DNA of 64,000 bases from Pseudochelatococcus lubricantis (GTDB lineage Bacteria > Pseudomonadota > Alphaproteobacteria > Rhizobiales > Beijerinckiaceae), in NCBI RefSeq assembly GCF_011762225.1, contig NZ_JAASQI010000001.1:558001-622000 (forward strand). Direction: 5' to 3'. The notes below the pieces were generated by a model, which saw nothing but the letters and a program-made list of their open reading frames with translations, ran no database searches and was not told the DNA's origin. Positions 9,213 through 17,448 of this stretch are shown piece after piece. How positions within the stretch are numbered: position 1 is the stretch's first letter; every line of letters starts with the position of its first letter. The translations under genes were made by a program, and so were the position numbers.

Positions 9213-9533
9213 ATGCCGATCATTACCTATATCGATTCGACTGGGGCTGCGCGCAGCGTCAATGCCGCTTCAGGCTCCACAGTCATGGAGACCGCCGTCC
9301 GCAACGCCATTCCGGAAATCGTGGGCGAGTGCGGGGGCGCGTGTGCCTGTGCCACCTGCCACGTCTATGTCGATGACATGTGGGTCGACATCGTCGGCGA
9401 ACCCGTGGACATGGAGGAGGATATGCTCGACTTCGCGCTCGACGTGCGGCCGAACTCCCGACTCTCCTGCCAGATTCGCGTCAGCGACGCGCTCGACGGG
9501 CTCGTTGTTCACACGCCGGAACGTCAGGCGTAA
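9213..9533 (+). CDS. 2Fe-2S ferredoxin, adrenodoxin type
   Basis: A 106-residue electron carrier. The start at 9213 (MPIITYID) has AGGAAG eight bases upstream. Ligand cysteines fit the C-x5-C-x2-C...C plan: [16 protein letters not shown] gives three and RLSCQIR the fourth. The MEEDMLDFA stretch is typical of the adrenodoxin/putidaredoxin branch that feeds cytochromes P450 or iron-sulphur assembly, rather than plant-type ferredoxins. No P450, reductase or isc gene is next to it, so the partner cannot be told from context. The universal stress gene follows on the same strand about 100 bases on. Confidence 0.93.
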   Translation: MPIITYIDSTGAARSVNAASGSTVMETAVRNAIPEIVGECGGACACATCHVYVDDMWVDIVGEPVDMEEDMLDFALDVRPNSRLSCQIRVSDALDGLVVHTPERQA

Positions 9534-9635
9534 TAATATGGACGGCGCGCGATTCATGCGTGCGATTGATGCAGGACAAGGCCGCAGGCGGCCATCGCCG
9601 CGATAGTGAGCCTGTTGAGCGAAGGAGAGCGGACC

Positions 9636-10061
9636 ATGTTCAAGAAGATTCTCGTTCCGGTCGACCTGGCGGATCTCGATATCGCGCGCAAGGCTGTCGC
9701 GCGGGCGGCTGCGCTGGCGCGGGAATCGGGCGGCACCGTGCGGCTCGTCTATGTGCGCTCCGTGCTGCCGGTGTCGTTTGTGGAGTTCGTGCCGCCGGAT
9801 TTCGACGAGGAGCAGGCGAAGCAGGCGGCCGACGACCTGACGGAGTTCGCCAAGAGCGTTCCCCTGCCGCCCGAGCGTGTTTCGACCGCTGTGCGGCTCG
9901 GCGCGGTCTACAATGAGGTGCTGGAGGAGGCGTCGGAGATGGGCGCGGACCTGATCGTCGTGTCTTCGCACCAGCCGGGCGTCTCGACCTACCTCATCGG
10001 CTCCAACGCCGCGACCATCGTGCGCCATGCAACCTGTTCCGTGCTGGTGCTGCGCGACTAG
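9636..10061 (+). CDS. Universal stress protein, UspA family
   Basis: A 141-residue cytoplasmic single-domain Usp. The start at 9636 (MFKKILVPVDLAD) follows AAGGAGA; the ten codons upstream in frame are not conserved-looking. The N-terminal ILVPVD strand, the RLGAVYNEVLEEA helix, the DLIVVSSHQPG strand and the C-terminal GSNAATIVRHATCSVLVLR block match the family. The ATP-binding G-2x-G-9x-G(S/T) motif is replaced: the SSHQPGVSTYLIGSNAA segment keeps GSNA but lacks the first G-x-x-G, so ATP binding is uncertain. A copy of the dispersed palindrome begins only a few bases after its stop. Confidence 0.92.
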   Translation: MFKKILVPVDLADLDIARKAVARAAALARESGGTVRLVYVRSVLPVSFVEFVPPDFDEEQAKQAADDLTEFAKSVPLPPERVSTAVRLGAVYNEVLEEASEMGADLIVVSSHQPGVSTYLIGSNAATIVRHATCSVLVLRD

Positions 10062-10062
10062 A

Positions 10063-10097
10063 GGCTGCCTTGTTTCAACGTAAACAGGACAGATTCC
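10063..10097. repeat. Dispersed palindromic repeat, copy A
   Basis: The core tgtttcaacgtaaacaggac continuing to agattcc (10071-10097) recurs with one mismatch at 61691-61717. The left arm (ctgccttgt) is imperfect here. Being directly behind the usp stop codon it may serve as a transcript end, but its presence in another intergenic region shows it is a repeat family. Confidence 0.7.
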
Positions 10098-10165
10098 GGT
10101 TTCCGTGAATTGAGGCATGATCTGACACGCCAGCCGCCGAGCCGGTAAGCGACTCGGAAACGATG

Positions 10166-10195
10166 AAGGCCGGCGTCCTCGCGGGCGCCGGCCTT
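10166..10195 (-). terminator. Stem-loop downstream of the Spy-like gene
   Basis: aaggccggcg (10166-10175) and cgccggcctt (10186-10195) form a perfect 10-bp GC-rich stem with a 10-base loop, 24 bases after the Spy-like stop codon on the minus strand. Only a short T-poor tail follows, so termination is probable rather than certain. Confidence 0.6.
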
Positions 10196-10219
10196 CCTAT
10201 GAACAGGGTGAAGAGGCGG

Positions 10220-10753
10220 TCAGCGCTGGTGGCGAGGCCCGCCGGGGCCGCCGAGCGCATCGCGCAGCAGCACGCCAAAACGCCGCTTCTGGGCATCGTT
10301 CAGGCTGTCATAGAGCGGCTTGGCCGCCTCGGCCACCTTGGTGAGATTGTCCGCACGCGCCCGCAGGCCCTCGGCCTGCCAGGAGAGCACCTGCAGCACA
10401 TCGCGGCGCTCGCGGCGTTCCCCGCTATCCGCCTCGCTGTCATCCTCGTCGCGGCCGGCGCGACGTTCGGCGAACCGTTCCGCACGCTCGTCGGCGATGC
10501 CACGCAGCGCGGTTTCAAGAGCGGTCCAGTGGGGCTCCTGCTCGGACGTGAGCTGCAGTCCGGCCTTCAGGGCCGCGAGTCGGGCGGCGACGAAAGCGGC
10601 GCGGTCCTCAGCGGAGAAGCGCGGACCCTGCTGGCGGTCGCGCTCGACCTTCTCCACCGCGGGCTTGCCGTCCTTCTGGTCGGCCTGGGCGAACGCGGGC
10701 GTCAGGCCGGCGAGAAGCAGGGCGGTGGAAGCGGCAACGATTGCTTTTTTCAT
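10220..10753 (-). CDS. Spy/CpxP family periplasmic protein (LTxxQ motif)
   Basis: A 177-residue exported protein. The start at 10753 (MKKAIVAAST) has GAAAGGACG upstream and begins a clear signal peptide cleaved after about residue 23 (PAFAQA). The mature part is highly charged and helical, with LQLTSEQEPHW (an LTxxQ motif) at about 77-87 and a second, weaker repeat near LNDAQKRRFGVLL at the C-terminus; this pair marks the Spy/CpxP/ZraP fold. Family members act as periplasmic chaperones or metal-responsive regulators. It stands alone, divergent from comM across the AT-rich spacer. Confidence 0.85.
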   Translation of the reverse strand: MKKAIVAASTALLLAGLTPAFAQADQKDGKPAVEKVERDRQQGPRFSAEDRAAFVAARLAALKAGLQLTSEQEPHWTALETALRGIADERAERFAERRAGRDEDDSEADSGERRERRDVLQVLSWQAEGLRARADNLTKVAEAAKPLYDSLNDAQKRRFGVLLRDALGGPGGPRHQR

Positions 10754-11095
10754 ATCCGGTCGTCCTTTCGGATCACTCTCGGTTGCGATGCAAAAAAATA
10801 TGCCGCCGCCCCGGCCCGCATTCAAGTTAACTTTCCTTAAGGTGGCAGAAGCCATTATTAAGTTTATGTAACATATGAAATAATAAAGAGAAATTGTAGT
10901 TAAATATCTAAATTTTTTATTAAAAAATCATCAAATAATATAGAATTTTTTTATTAATTACGTATTTTGATTTTCTTTAAATAATAAAATAAAGGAATTT
11001 TGAATTATGTTCATTAATTGTTCTTGAGTGGCGCTGATGCCTGTACTATTGTGCTCGCACATGGAGCGCCGGTGTGCGGTTTTCGGGGATGATGG
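10754..11095. other. Intergenic region with an extremely AT-rich core
   Basis: About 342 bases between two divergent genes. In the core, 10861-10980 contains only 16 G or C in 120 bases (13%), in a genome near two thirds GC. A- and T-tracts are frequent and phased loosely, so the DNA is probably curved. The divergent promoters for the Spy-like gene and comM must lie in or beside it. No gene or structured RNA is evident. Confidence 0.7.
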
Positions 11096-12634
11096 ATGGT
11101 TGCGCGGGTTGCGACGGTTGCTTTCGAGGGGATCGAGGCGCGCCCCGTCGACGTGCAGGTGCTCGTGTCGTCGGGGGTGGTGGCGTTTTCCGTCGTCGGC
11201 CTGCCGGACAAGGCGGTCGGCGAATCGCGGGAGCGCGTACGCGCCGCGCTTGCGGCCTCCGGGCTGGCGATGCCTGCGAAGCGCGTCACCGTCAATCTCG
11301 CGCCGGCGGATATGCCGAAGGAGGGCTCGCACTACGACCTGCCGATCGCGCTGGCGGTCATGGCGGCGATCGGCGCCATTCCGGCCGATGCGCTGGCCGG
11401 TTACGTCGTGCTCGGCGAGCTGGCACTCGACGGCACGTTGGCGCCGGTGGCGGGCGCGCTGCCGGCGGCCATGGCCGCGGCGGAACGCGGGCTCGGCCTC
11501 ATCTGCCCGGCGGCCTGCGGTCCGGAGGCGGCATGGGCGGGCGGCGATCTCGACATCGTGGCGCCTGCCTCGCTCGTGCAGCTCGCCAACCATGTCAGGG
11601 GCACGCAGGTGCTGGCGCGTCCCTCGCCGGCGGTGGAGCGGGCAGGCGCGCCGATGCCCGATCTCGGCGACATTCGCGGGCAGGAGAGCGCGCGCCGCGC
11701 GCTGGAAATCGCCGCGGCCGGCAGCCACAACCTGCTGCTGCACGGCCCGCCCGGCAGCGGCAAGTCGATGCTCGCGAGCCGCCTGCCGTCGATCCTGCCG
11801 CCACTGACGCCGCGCGAACTGCTGGAGGTGTCGATGGTCCATTCGGTCGCGGGTCTCCTTGCCGAAGGCGCGCTCACGGACAGGCGGCCGTTCCGCGCCC
11901 CGCATCATTCCGCCTCCATGGCGGCGCTTGTCGGCGGCGGCGTGCATGCGCGGCCCGGCGAAGTGTCGCTGGCGCACAATGGTGTGCTGTTCCTCGACGA
12001 ATTGCCCGAGTTCGCGCCCCAGACGCTCGACGGCCTCCGCCAGCCCATGGAGGCCGGCGAGGTGCTGATCTCCCGCGCCAACAGGCGGGCGGTCTATCCA
12101 GCGCGCTTCCAGCTCGTCGCTGCGATGAACCCCTGCCGTTGCGGCCATGCGACGGAACCGGGCTTCGCCTGCCGGCGCCAGCCCAACGACCGTTGCATGG
12201 CGCAATATCAGGCGCGCCTTTCCGGCCCGCTGCTCGACCGCATCGATCTCGCCATAGAGGTGCCGGCGGTGACGGCCGCCGATCTCATCCAGCCGCAGGC
12301 GGCGGAAAGCTCGGCCGCCGTCGCCGCGCGGGTGGCGCGGGCGCGGGACATGCAGGCGCGCCGCTATCGCGCCCTCGGCCTCGCCGCCGGCGGAACCAAC
12401 GCCCACTGCCCGCCGCCGCTGCTGGAGGAGGTGGCGCAGCCGGACGGCGCGGGCCTCGTCCTGCTGCGTGACGCGGCCGACTCCATGCGCCTGTCGGCCC
12501 GCGGCTATCACCGCGTGCTGCGCATGGCGCGCACCCTCGCCGACCTCGACGGTGAGGAGAGAGTCGGCCGGCGGCATCTGGCGGAAGCGTTGTCCTATCG
12601 CGGCGGCGTCGGGCGGATCGCGGCGGCGGCGTGA
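11096..12634 (+). CDS. comM: YifB/ComM family Mg-chelatase-like AAA+ ATPase
   Basis: A 512-residue protein of standard length, beginning MVARVATVAFEGIEARPV as in the family. Order: an N-terminal Lon-protease-like (ChlI) domain to about residue 160, an AAA+ core with Walker A GPPGSGKS at 217-224 and Walker B-like GVLFLDELPEF near 295, the four-cysteine insertion (CRCGH...C...C) after the AMNP motif, and a C-terminal helical domain ending in ADLDGEERVGRRHLAEALSYR. ComM is a hexameric helicase promoting branch migration during natural transformation; many non-competent bacteria carry it, so competence is not implied. A terminator follows the gene. Confidence 0.95.
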   Translation: MVARVATVAFEGIEARPVDVQVLVSSGVVAFSVVGLPDKAVGESRERVRAALAASGLAMPAKRVTVNLAPADMPKEGSHYDLPIALAVMAAIGAIPADALAGYVVLGELALDGTLAPVAGALPAAMAAAERGLGLICPAACGPEAAWAGGDLDIVAPASLVQLANHVRGTQVLARPSPAVERAGAPMPDLGDIRGQESARRALEIAAAGSHNLLLHGPPGSGKSMLASRLPSILPPLTPRELLEVSMVHSVAGLLAEGALTDRRPFRAPHHSASMAALVGGGVHARPGEVSLAHNGVLFLDELPEFAPQTLDGLRQPMEAGEVLISRANRRAVYPARFQLVAAMNPCRCGHATEPGFACRRQPNDRCMAQYQARLSGPLLDRIDLAIEVPAVTAADLIQPQAAESSAAVAARVARARDMQARRYRALGLAAGGTNAHCPPPLLEEVAQPDGAGLVLLRDAADSMRLSARGYHRVLRMARTLADLDGEERVGRRHLAEALSYRGGVGRIAAAA

Positions 12635-12644
12635 GAGGAATGGT

Positions 12645-12670
12645 TGTTGCGTGCATGCAACAGTTTTTTA
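12645..12670 (+). terminator. Intrinsic terminator after comM
   Basis: tgttgc and gcaaca (12645-12650 and 12657-12662) pair around gtgcat and are followed by a six-T run at 12664-12669. This is one of the few textbook rho-independent terminators in the window. Confidence 0.8.
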
Positions 12671-12787
12671 TCAACATGCATATTCCGCCCGGTGTTAACC
12701 GCATTGCAATAACTTGCTGGCGGCGGGCGCGTCATGGCCCTATGGTAACAGGCAAGGGACAGTCGACGCAGTCTGGTGAGCGTGAGC

Positions 12788-13045
12788 ATGATCATAGACG
12801 TAAACGAAACAGGCGATCTCCATGACGTGATGGACGAGAAGCGGGCAGCGCTCTTCTATCTGAAGGAGGCGTTCGCGGAGGCGCAACTCGACGGTCTGGA
12901 CGAGGATTGCATCGCGCATGCGGCGCTGTTCGCCGCTTTTCATACGCTGGTCGCCACCTACGGCGAGGAAGCCGTGGCGGATTTCGCCGAGCGCCTGCCC
13001 GACCGCGTCCGCGCCGGCTGCTTCTCGTCCCGCCCCCGCCACTGA
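12788..13045 (+). CDS. Small conserved hypothetical protein
   Basis: An 85-residue acidic helical protein (MIIDVNETGDLHDVMDEKR...), with no signal peptide or membrane segment. Its middle, FYLKEAFAEAQLDGLDEDCIAHAALFAAF, reads like the short cytosolic proteins conserved without a known role in Hyphomicrobiales. A GTG four codons upstream (12776) is an alternative start; I prefer the ATG because GGTGAGCG lies at a workable distance. It converges on galE 28 bases away. I do not know its function. Confidence 0.65.
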   Translation: MIIDVNETGDLHDVMDEKRAALFYLKEAFAEAQLDGLDEDCIAHAALFAAFHTLVATYGEEAVADFAERLPDRVRAGCFSSRPRH

Positions 13046-13073
13046 AGGCCGGGTGCGTTTTCAGGGAAGCTTC

Positions 13074-14045
13074 TCAGCCCGCAAGCCGCCGTTCCCACGT
13101 CCATGCATGGCGAATGATGGTGGAGAGGTCGTCGAAACGCGGCGCCCATCCCAGCGCGAGGATGCCACCGTTGGCGGCGATCAGCGAGGCGGGGTCGCCG
13201 TCGCGCCGCGGCGCATCGCGGGTTTCGACGGCCTGGCCGGTGACGGCGCGCACCGTGGCGACGACGTCCCGCACCGACGAGCCGTGCCCGTAGCCGCAAT
13301 TCAGCGTCAGATTGCCGCCCCCGTCGCGCAGATGCGCGAGCGCCAGCATATGGGCGCCGGCGAGGTCCGAGACGTGGACGTAGTCGCGCAGGCAGGTGCC
13401 GTCGGGCGTCGGATAATCTTGGCCGAACACATCGATATGGGACCGGCGGCCGAGCGCCGCGGCGAGTGCGACCTTGATGAGATGGCCGGTCGGCGTCGAC
13501 TGGCCGGCACGGCCCAGCGGGTCGGCCCCGGCGACGTTGAAATACCGCAGGATGGCGAATTGCAGGCCGTGCGCCGCCGCCGTGTCACGCAGCATCTGCT
13601 CGACCATGAGCTTCGACCAGCCGTAAGGGTTGATCGGCGCCAGCGCCGTCGTCTCGGGAATGGGCGACACCGTTGCATCGCCATAGACGGTGGCGGTGGA
13701 GGAGAAGATAAAGCGTTTCACACCCTGCCGGACGGCGGTCTCGATGAGCGCGCGGGTCCCGACCACGTTGTTGAGATAGTACCCCAGCGGATCTGCGACC
13801 GATTCCGGCACGCTGATGCTGCCCGCGAAATGGATGATCGTGTCGACGGCATGGTCGCGGACGATGCGCGCGACCAGCCCCGCGTCACCAGCGTTGCCTT
13901 CGTAAAAGGGCGTGGCGCCGGGAATGGCCTCCCGGCGGCCGACGGAGAGGTCGTCGAGCGCGACGGCCGCCTCGCCGCGGTCGGCGAGTTCGAGCACCAT
14001 GTGGCTGCCGATGTAGCCAGCTGCGCCTGTGACGAGAACGGCCAT
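13074..14045 (-). CDS. galE: UDP-glucose 4-epimerase
   Basis: A 323-residue cytoplasmic SDR enzyme that interconverts UDP-glucose and UDP-galactose for surface polysaccharide or galactose metabolism. The start at 14045 (MAVLVTGAAGYIGSH) places the GxxGxxG NAD site at residues 7-13; the frame is open far upstream but that part overlaps another gene. Further marks: HFAGSISVPES, the SSTATVYG strand with the catalytic Ser/Thr, NPYGWSK (YxxxK pair), LRYFNVAGADP and the C-terminal LGW. It is divergent from the DUF1491 gene, with a 20-bp palindrome between them. Confidence 0.93.
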   Translation of the reverse strand: MAVLVTGAAGYIGSHMVLELADRGEAAVALDDLSVGRREAIPGATPFYEGNAGDAGLVARIVRDHAVDTIIHFAGSISVPESVADPLGYYLNNVVGTRALIETAVRQGVKRFIFSSTATVYGDATVSPIPETTALAPINPYGWSKLMVEQMLRDTAAAHGLQFAILRYFNVAGADPLGRAGQSTPTGHLIKVALAAALGRRSHIDVFGQDYPTPDGTCLRDYVHVSDLAGAHMLALAHLRDGGGNLTLNCGYGHGSSVRDVVATVRAVTGQAVETRDAPRRDGDPASLIAANGGILALGWAPRFDDLSTIIRHAWTWERRLAG

Positions 14046-14081
14046 TTGAACTCCATGTCCAGGATAGATGACGTGGCGAAT

Positions 14082-14101
14082 CTCCGACATATATGTCGGA
14101 G
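14082..14101. promoter_or_regulatory. 20-bp perfect palindrome between galE and DUF1491
   Basis: ctccgacatatatgtcggag is identical on both strands. It is 37 bases upstream of the galE start and 37 bases upstream of the DUF1491 start, exactly centred in the divergent promoter region, which fits a dimeric regulator's operator serving both genes. No regulator gene is adjacent. Confidence 0.55.
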
Positions 14102-14137
14102 GTTCCCGAAAGTCAGCAGGTTTGTGAAGGGTGCGCC

Positions 14138-14482
14138 ATGCGGCTGAAAAGCGAAATCTGGGTGTCGGCTTATCTGCGCCGCTGCGCGGTGGAGGGGGCT
14201 TTCGCGGTGTTGCGCCGGCGCGGCGCGGCGGAGGCGGGCGCGATCTTCGTGCTGGTCGACCGGCTCGACGGCACGGCCCGGCTTTTCGGTCCCGCGCCGC
14301 AGAGCCTGGCGGACGAGGATGCGGGCGTGCGCCTCTTCGCGCCTGTTCCCCTGAAGTCCGGGCCGACGCCGGCTGCCGCGGAAGAGCGGTTGCGGCGCGA
14401 GATCGACTTCGATTCCGATCTGTGGATTGTCGATGTCGAGGATCGCGAGGGGCGACATTTCCTCGATCTGGCGCGGGAATAG
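14138..14482 (+). CDS. DUF1491 family protein
   Basis: A 114-residue cytoplasmic protein. The start at 14138 (MRLKSEIWVSAYLRRC) matches the family's N-terminus and has GAAGGG upstream. Conserved features visible are RRRGAAEAGAIFVLVDRLDG and the terminal block EERLRREIDFDSDLWIVDVEDREGRHFL. The family is restricted largely to alphaproteobacteria and has no assigned function. It is monocistronic, convergent with the LysR gene. Confidence 0.88.
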   Translation: MRLKSEIWVSAYLRRCAVEGAFAVLRRRGAAEAGAIFVLVDRLDGTARLFGPAPQSLADEDAGVRLFAPVPLKSGPTPAAAEERLRREIDFDSDLWIVDVEDREGRHFLDLARE

Positions 14483-14536
14483 GGTAGCGAAAGCGAAGCC
14501 GGAAGCACCCCGCCGCTCCACCCGTCTGTCTTCGCA

Positions 14537-15457
14537 TCAGACCGGCAGTTCCCCGTCCCAAGGCGGGGAGGGGGAGAAGCGCTCGCCCAGGAAATCGATC
14601 AGCGCGCGCACCTTGGCCGGCGGCTGCCGGTCGTGCGGGAACACGGCGTAGACGTTGCCGGTGTCCACCAGCGGCCGGTCGAGGAAGATCGGCTTCAGCC
14701 GGCCGGCGCGGATCGCGTCGCCGACAAGGAAAGTTGGCTGGTAGATGATGCCCTGTCCGGCTTCCGCCGCGATGACGAGCACGTCGCCGTTGTTGACGCG
14801 CAGGTTGCCGGACACGCGCACCGTCTCGCCTGTATCGCCGAACGGCCAGCGGTCGGCGCCGAGGCGCTGGGACAGCGTGTAGCCCAGGCAGTTGTGGCGG
14901 GCGAGGTCGGCCATGGAGCGGGGCGTGCCGTGGTGGTCGAGATAGGCCGGAGCGGCGCACAGCAGGTTGTGGCAGGGCGCGAGCTTGCGCGCAATCAGCC
15001 GGGAGGGCGCCAGCGTGCCGATGCGCACGGCGACGTCCCAGCCCTCGTCGACGAGATCGACCACACGGTCGTTGAGCCCGAGTTCGATGTCGAGCTGCGG
15101 ATGCGCCGACAGGAACGCCGGCAGGGCTGGCGCGATCTGGCGGATGCCGAAGGAAAATGGCACGTTGAGGCGCAACACCCCGCGCGGCTCGACGTTGCCG
15201 GCGCCCGCCTCGGCCTCGGCTTCGTCCACTTCCGGCAGGATGCGCAGGCAGGCGTCGTGAAAGCGCCGGCCCGCCTCGGTCAAGGTCAGGCGGCGGGTTG
15301 TGCGATGCAGCAATTTCGTGCCGAGCCGTGCCTCAAGGGCCGCGACATGTTTCGTGACCATGGTTTGCGACATGCCGGAAAGCCGCGCCGCGGCAGTGAA
15401 GCTGCCGGAGGCGACCACTTTCGCGAACACGCTCATGCCCGTCAGCCGGTCGAGCAT
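14537..15457 (-). CDS. LysR-family transcriptional regulator
   Basis: A 306-residue DNA-binding activator or repressor. The start at 15457 (MLDRLTGMSVFAKVV) begins the winged helix-turn-helix (residues 1-60, GSFTAAARLSGMSQTMVTKHVAALEARLG), followed by TRRLTLTEAG and a periplasmic-binding-like effector domain of the CrgA/DmlR type. It is divergent from doxX and the VOC gene, the classic layout for a LysR regulator controlling its neighbour; a TTATAATTATAA dyad lies between. The effector is unknown; a quinone or phenolic is my inference from the targets. Confidence 0.92.
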   Translation of the reverse strand: MLDRLTGMSVFAKVVASGSFTAAARLSGMSQTMVTKHVAALEARLGTKLLHRTTRRLTLTEAGRRFHDACLRILPEVDEAEAEAGAGNVEPRGVLRLNVPFSFGIRQIAPALPAFLSAHPQLDIELGLNDRVVDLVDEGWDVAVRIGTLAPSRLIARKLAPCHNLLCAAPAYLDHHGTPRSMADLARHNCLGYTLSQRLGADRWPFGDTGETVRVSGNLRVNNGDVLVIAAEAGQGIIYQPTFLVGDAIRAGRLKPIFLDRPLVDTGNVYAVFPHDRQPPAKVRALIDFLGERFSPSPPWDGELPV

Positions 15458-15494
15458 CGTCCACCCCTCGTCGTCATCAATCTCACACCCCTGG

Positions 15495-15506
15495 TTATAA
15501 TTATAA
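15495..15506. promoter_or_regulatory. Candidate LysR box / promoter
   Basis: ttataattataa is a 12-bp perfect palindrome in an otherwise GC-rich spacer, 38 bases from the LysR start and 118 bases from doxX. LysR sites are interrupted dyads, often AT-rich with a T-N11-A core; this fits loosely and may also hold a -10 element. Confidence 0.5.
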
Positions 15507-15623
15507 TGCACGCAGACGTGATTAACACCATGGGTGAAATTAACGATATTGCTTTGCAGCATTGCGGCCACTTCCGTCACCGGTCTCCGGCGGCCGCATT
15601 TCCGACACCGCAAGGAGCAACCC

Positions 15624-16025
15624 ATGTCACTGATCGCCACCCTTGACAATTTCCGTCCGAAGGCGCTCGCCGTCCTGCGCATCGCGTCGAGCCTGTTCTT
15701 CCTGCAGCATGGCCTCGCCAAGCTTATCCGCTTCCCCTATGTCGAGCAGCTTGCGAATGTCCCGCTGCTGTCGCAATTCGGCATCGGCGGCATCATCGAG
15801 GTAGTGGGCAGCGTCCTGATCCTGATTGGTCTCTATACGCGCGCGGCCGCCTTCGTCCTTTCCGGCCTCGCGGCGGTGGCGTACTTCCAGTTCCACAGCC
15901 CGCACAGCTTCTTCCCGATCCTCAACGGCGGCGAGCTGGTGGCGCTGTTCTCGTTCGTGTTCTTCTACCTGATTTTCGCCGGCCCCGGCGCCTGGAGCCT
16001 CGACGGCCGTCGCGGCGAGGCGTGA
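15624..16025 (+). CDS. DoxX family membrane protein
   Basis: A 133-residue inner-membrane protein. The start at 15624 has AAGGAG eight bases upstream. Four hydrophobic segments are visible: about 16-32 (ALAVLRIASSLFFLQHGLAKL), 50-70 (GGIIEVVGSVLILIGLYTRA), 72-90 and 105-125. The FLQHG and GLYTRAAA elements are typical of DoxX/MauE-type proteins. In Bacillus subtilis the DoxX protein CatD is paired with the ring-cleaving dioxygenase CatE in catechol and quinone detoxification. Here the next gene also encodes a VOC protein. Confidence 0.88.
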   Translation: MSLIATLDNFRPKALAVLRIASSLFFLQHGLAKLIRFPYVEQLANVPLLSQFGIGGIIEVVGSVLILIGLYTRAAAFVLSGLAAVAYFQFHSPHSFFPILNGGELVALFSFVFFYLIFAGPGAWSLDGRRGEA

Positions 16026-16138
16026 TACGCGCCGTGATGTGACAGAATGCGAATGACATCTCGCCGGGCGTTTCCTTTCCGGAATGCCCGGCGTCCCGGG
16101 GGGCAAAGGCAACAACAACGTTACAGAAAGCCACGATC

Positions 16139-16654
16139 ATGACCAGACTTCCCGTCATCGAACCCGAACTGACGCCACGGCCCATCGATCCGGGCGTGCG
16201 TATCGGCCATGTGCATCTCAAGGTCGCCGATCTCAACCGCGCGCTCGCCTTTTATAACGGCGTGCTCGGCTTCGAGCTGATCCAGCGCTATGGCACGCGG
16301 GCGGCCTTCGTCTCCGCCGGCGGCTACCACCACCACATCGGGCTCAACACCTGGGAGAGCGCCGGCGGCCGCCCGCCCGCACCCGGCACCACGGGCCTGT
16401 ATCACCTGGCGATCCTCTATCCCACGCGCGCCGCCCTCGCCGATGCGCTGCGCCGGCTGATCGCGGCGGGCATCGAACTCGACGGCGCGAGCGACCACGG
16501 CGTCAGCGAGGCGCTCTATCTGCGCGATCCGGACCAGAACGGCGTCGAGCTTTACTGGGACCACCCGCAGGACGAATGGCCGCGCAACCGCGACGGCGTG
16601 CTCACCATGGTGACGGAGCCGCTCGACCTGCGCGGGCTGCTGGCGGCGGTGTAA
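16139..16654 (+). CDS. VOC-family ring-cleavage dioxygenase/glyoxalase-like protein
   Basis: A 171-residue vicinal-oxygen-chelate protein. The pattern is RIGHVHLKVADLNRALAFYNGVLGFEL (first module, metal ligand H24 region), GLYHLAILYPTR (second His) and GVELYWD (Glu ligand), so all three metal ligands of the family are present. Such single-chain VOC proteins include CatE-like thiol-dependent catechol dioxygenases. It lies 113 bases downstream of doxX on the same strand; the pair opposite a LysR regulator suggests detoxification of catechols or quinones. The substrate cannot be told from sequence alone. Confidence 0.85.
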   Translation: MTRLPVIEPELTPRPIDPGVRIGHVHLKVADLNRALAFYNGVLGFELIQRYGTRAAFVSAGGYHHHIGLNTWESAGGRPPAPGTTGLYHLAILYPTRAALADALRRLIAAGIELDGASDHGVSEALYLRDPDQNGVELYWDHPQDEWPRNRDGVLTMVTEPLDLRGLLAAV

Positions 16655-16703
16655 CTCCGGGCATTCTCCGGTTTTTCCGAAGCGGAGAGGCGCGCCGGCG
16701 GGA

Positions 16704-17318
16704 TCACATGTCCGTGTGCCGCGCCGCTGCGCGACGCCTGCGGACGGAGGGAGAAGAAGGACTGGGCGCCGGATCCTCCATCGGCCAGTCGACGATGCGC
16801 GCCGGCAGGTCGTCGACGGCGATCTCCTCCTCGGTCGCGGAAATGCGCCCCCGCGCCGAGATGCCAGCGCTGTGCACCGTTTCCGGATCGCCCGACACCA
16901 GCGGATGCCACCAAGGCAGGTCCGCACCCTCGCGGATGAGGCGATAGCCGCACGTCGGCGGCAGCCAGGTGATGCGCGCCACCTCCTGCGGGGTGAGGCG
17001 GATGCAGTCCGGCACCTTCTGGCGCCGGTTGGCATAGTCGCTGCAGCGGCAGGTGCCGGCGTCGAGCAGCTTGCAGGAAACATCGGTGGCGTAGACCCGT
17101 CCGGTGTCCTCGTCCTCCAGCTTGACGAGACAGCAGCGGCCGCAGCCGTCGCACAGCAGTTCCCATTCCTCCGGCGACATCTCGTGGAGCTTCTTTGTCT
17201 TCCAGAAAGGCAGGTCGGAACCGCTCAACGTGGTTTCTCCGGGAACAGGGCGTGGCGGTCGCGACGGCCGTGGCGCGGGGCGCCCGGCGGCGGATCGGGA
17301 CGGCGATGTGAGTTCCAT
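16704..17318 (-). CDS. YcgN/UPF0260 family cysteine-cluster protein
   Basis: A 204-residue protein. The start at 17318 is the first Met that leaves a short variable N-terminus before [17 protein letters not shown], where the family begins. The cysteine array CDGCGRCC, then [21 protein letters not shown] and PTCGYRL matches the YkgJ/YcgN zinc- or iron-chelating family, followed by [11 protein letters not shown] and SISGR-like sequence. The function is unknown; metal binding is inferred from the cysteines. It is divergent from the class A PBP gene, 130 bases away. The C-terminal tail (about 25 residues) is Pro/Ser/Arg-rich and not conserved. Confidence 0.85.
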   Translation of the reverse strand: MELTSPSRSAAGRPAPRPSRPPRPVPGETTLSGSDLPFWKTKKLHEMSPEEWELLCDGCGRCCLVKLEDEDTGRVYATDVSCKLLDAGTCRCSDYANRRQKVPDCIRLTPQEVARITWLPPTCGYRLIREGADLPWWHPLVSGDPETVHSAGISARGRISATEEEIAVDDLPARIVDWPMEDPAPSPSSPSVRRRRAAARHTDM

Positions 17319-17448
17319 ACAACAATGTTTGCCAAAGCACACCCCGGTTAAGGATGTCGATCTTTGATGGGCGGCATGCGATTGCGATGCGACCAAATGT
17401 GAACTACCAAAGGAGCAGTCATCAGCCTCGCCCCGGGGAGCGATCGCG

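Noticed and set aside
14046-14960. N-terminal extension of galE by about 300 codons
   Set aside because: It overlaps DUF1491 and part of LysR on the opposite strand and precedes a textbook SDR N-terminus at 14045.
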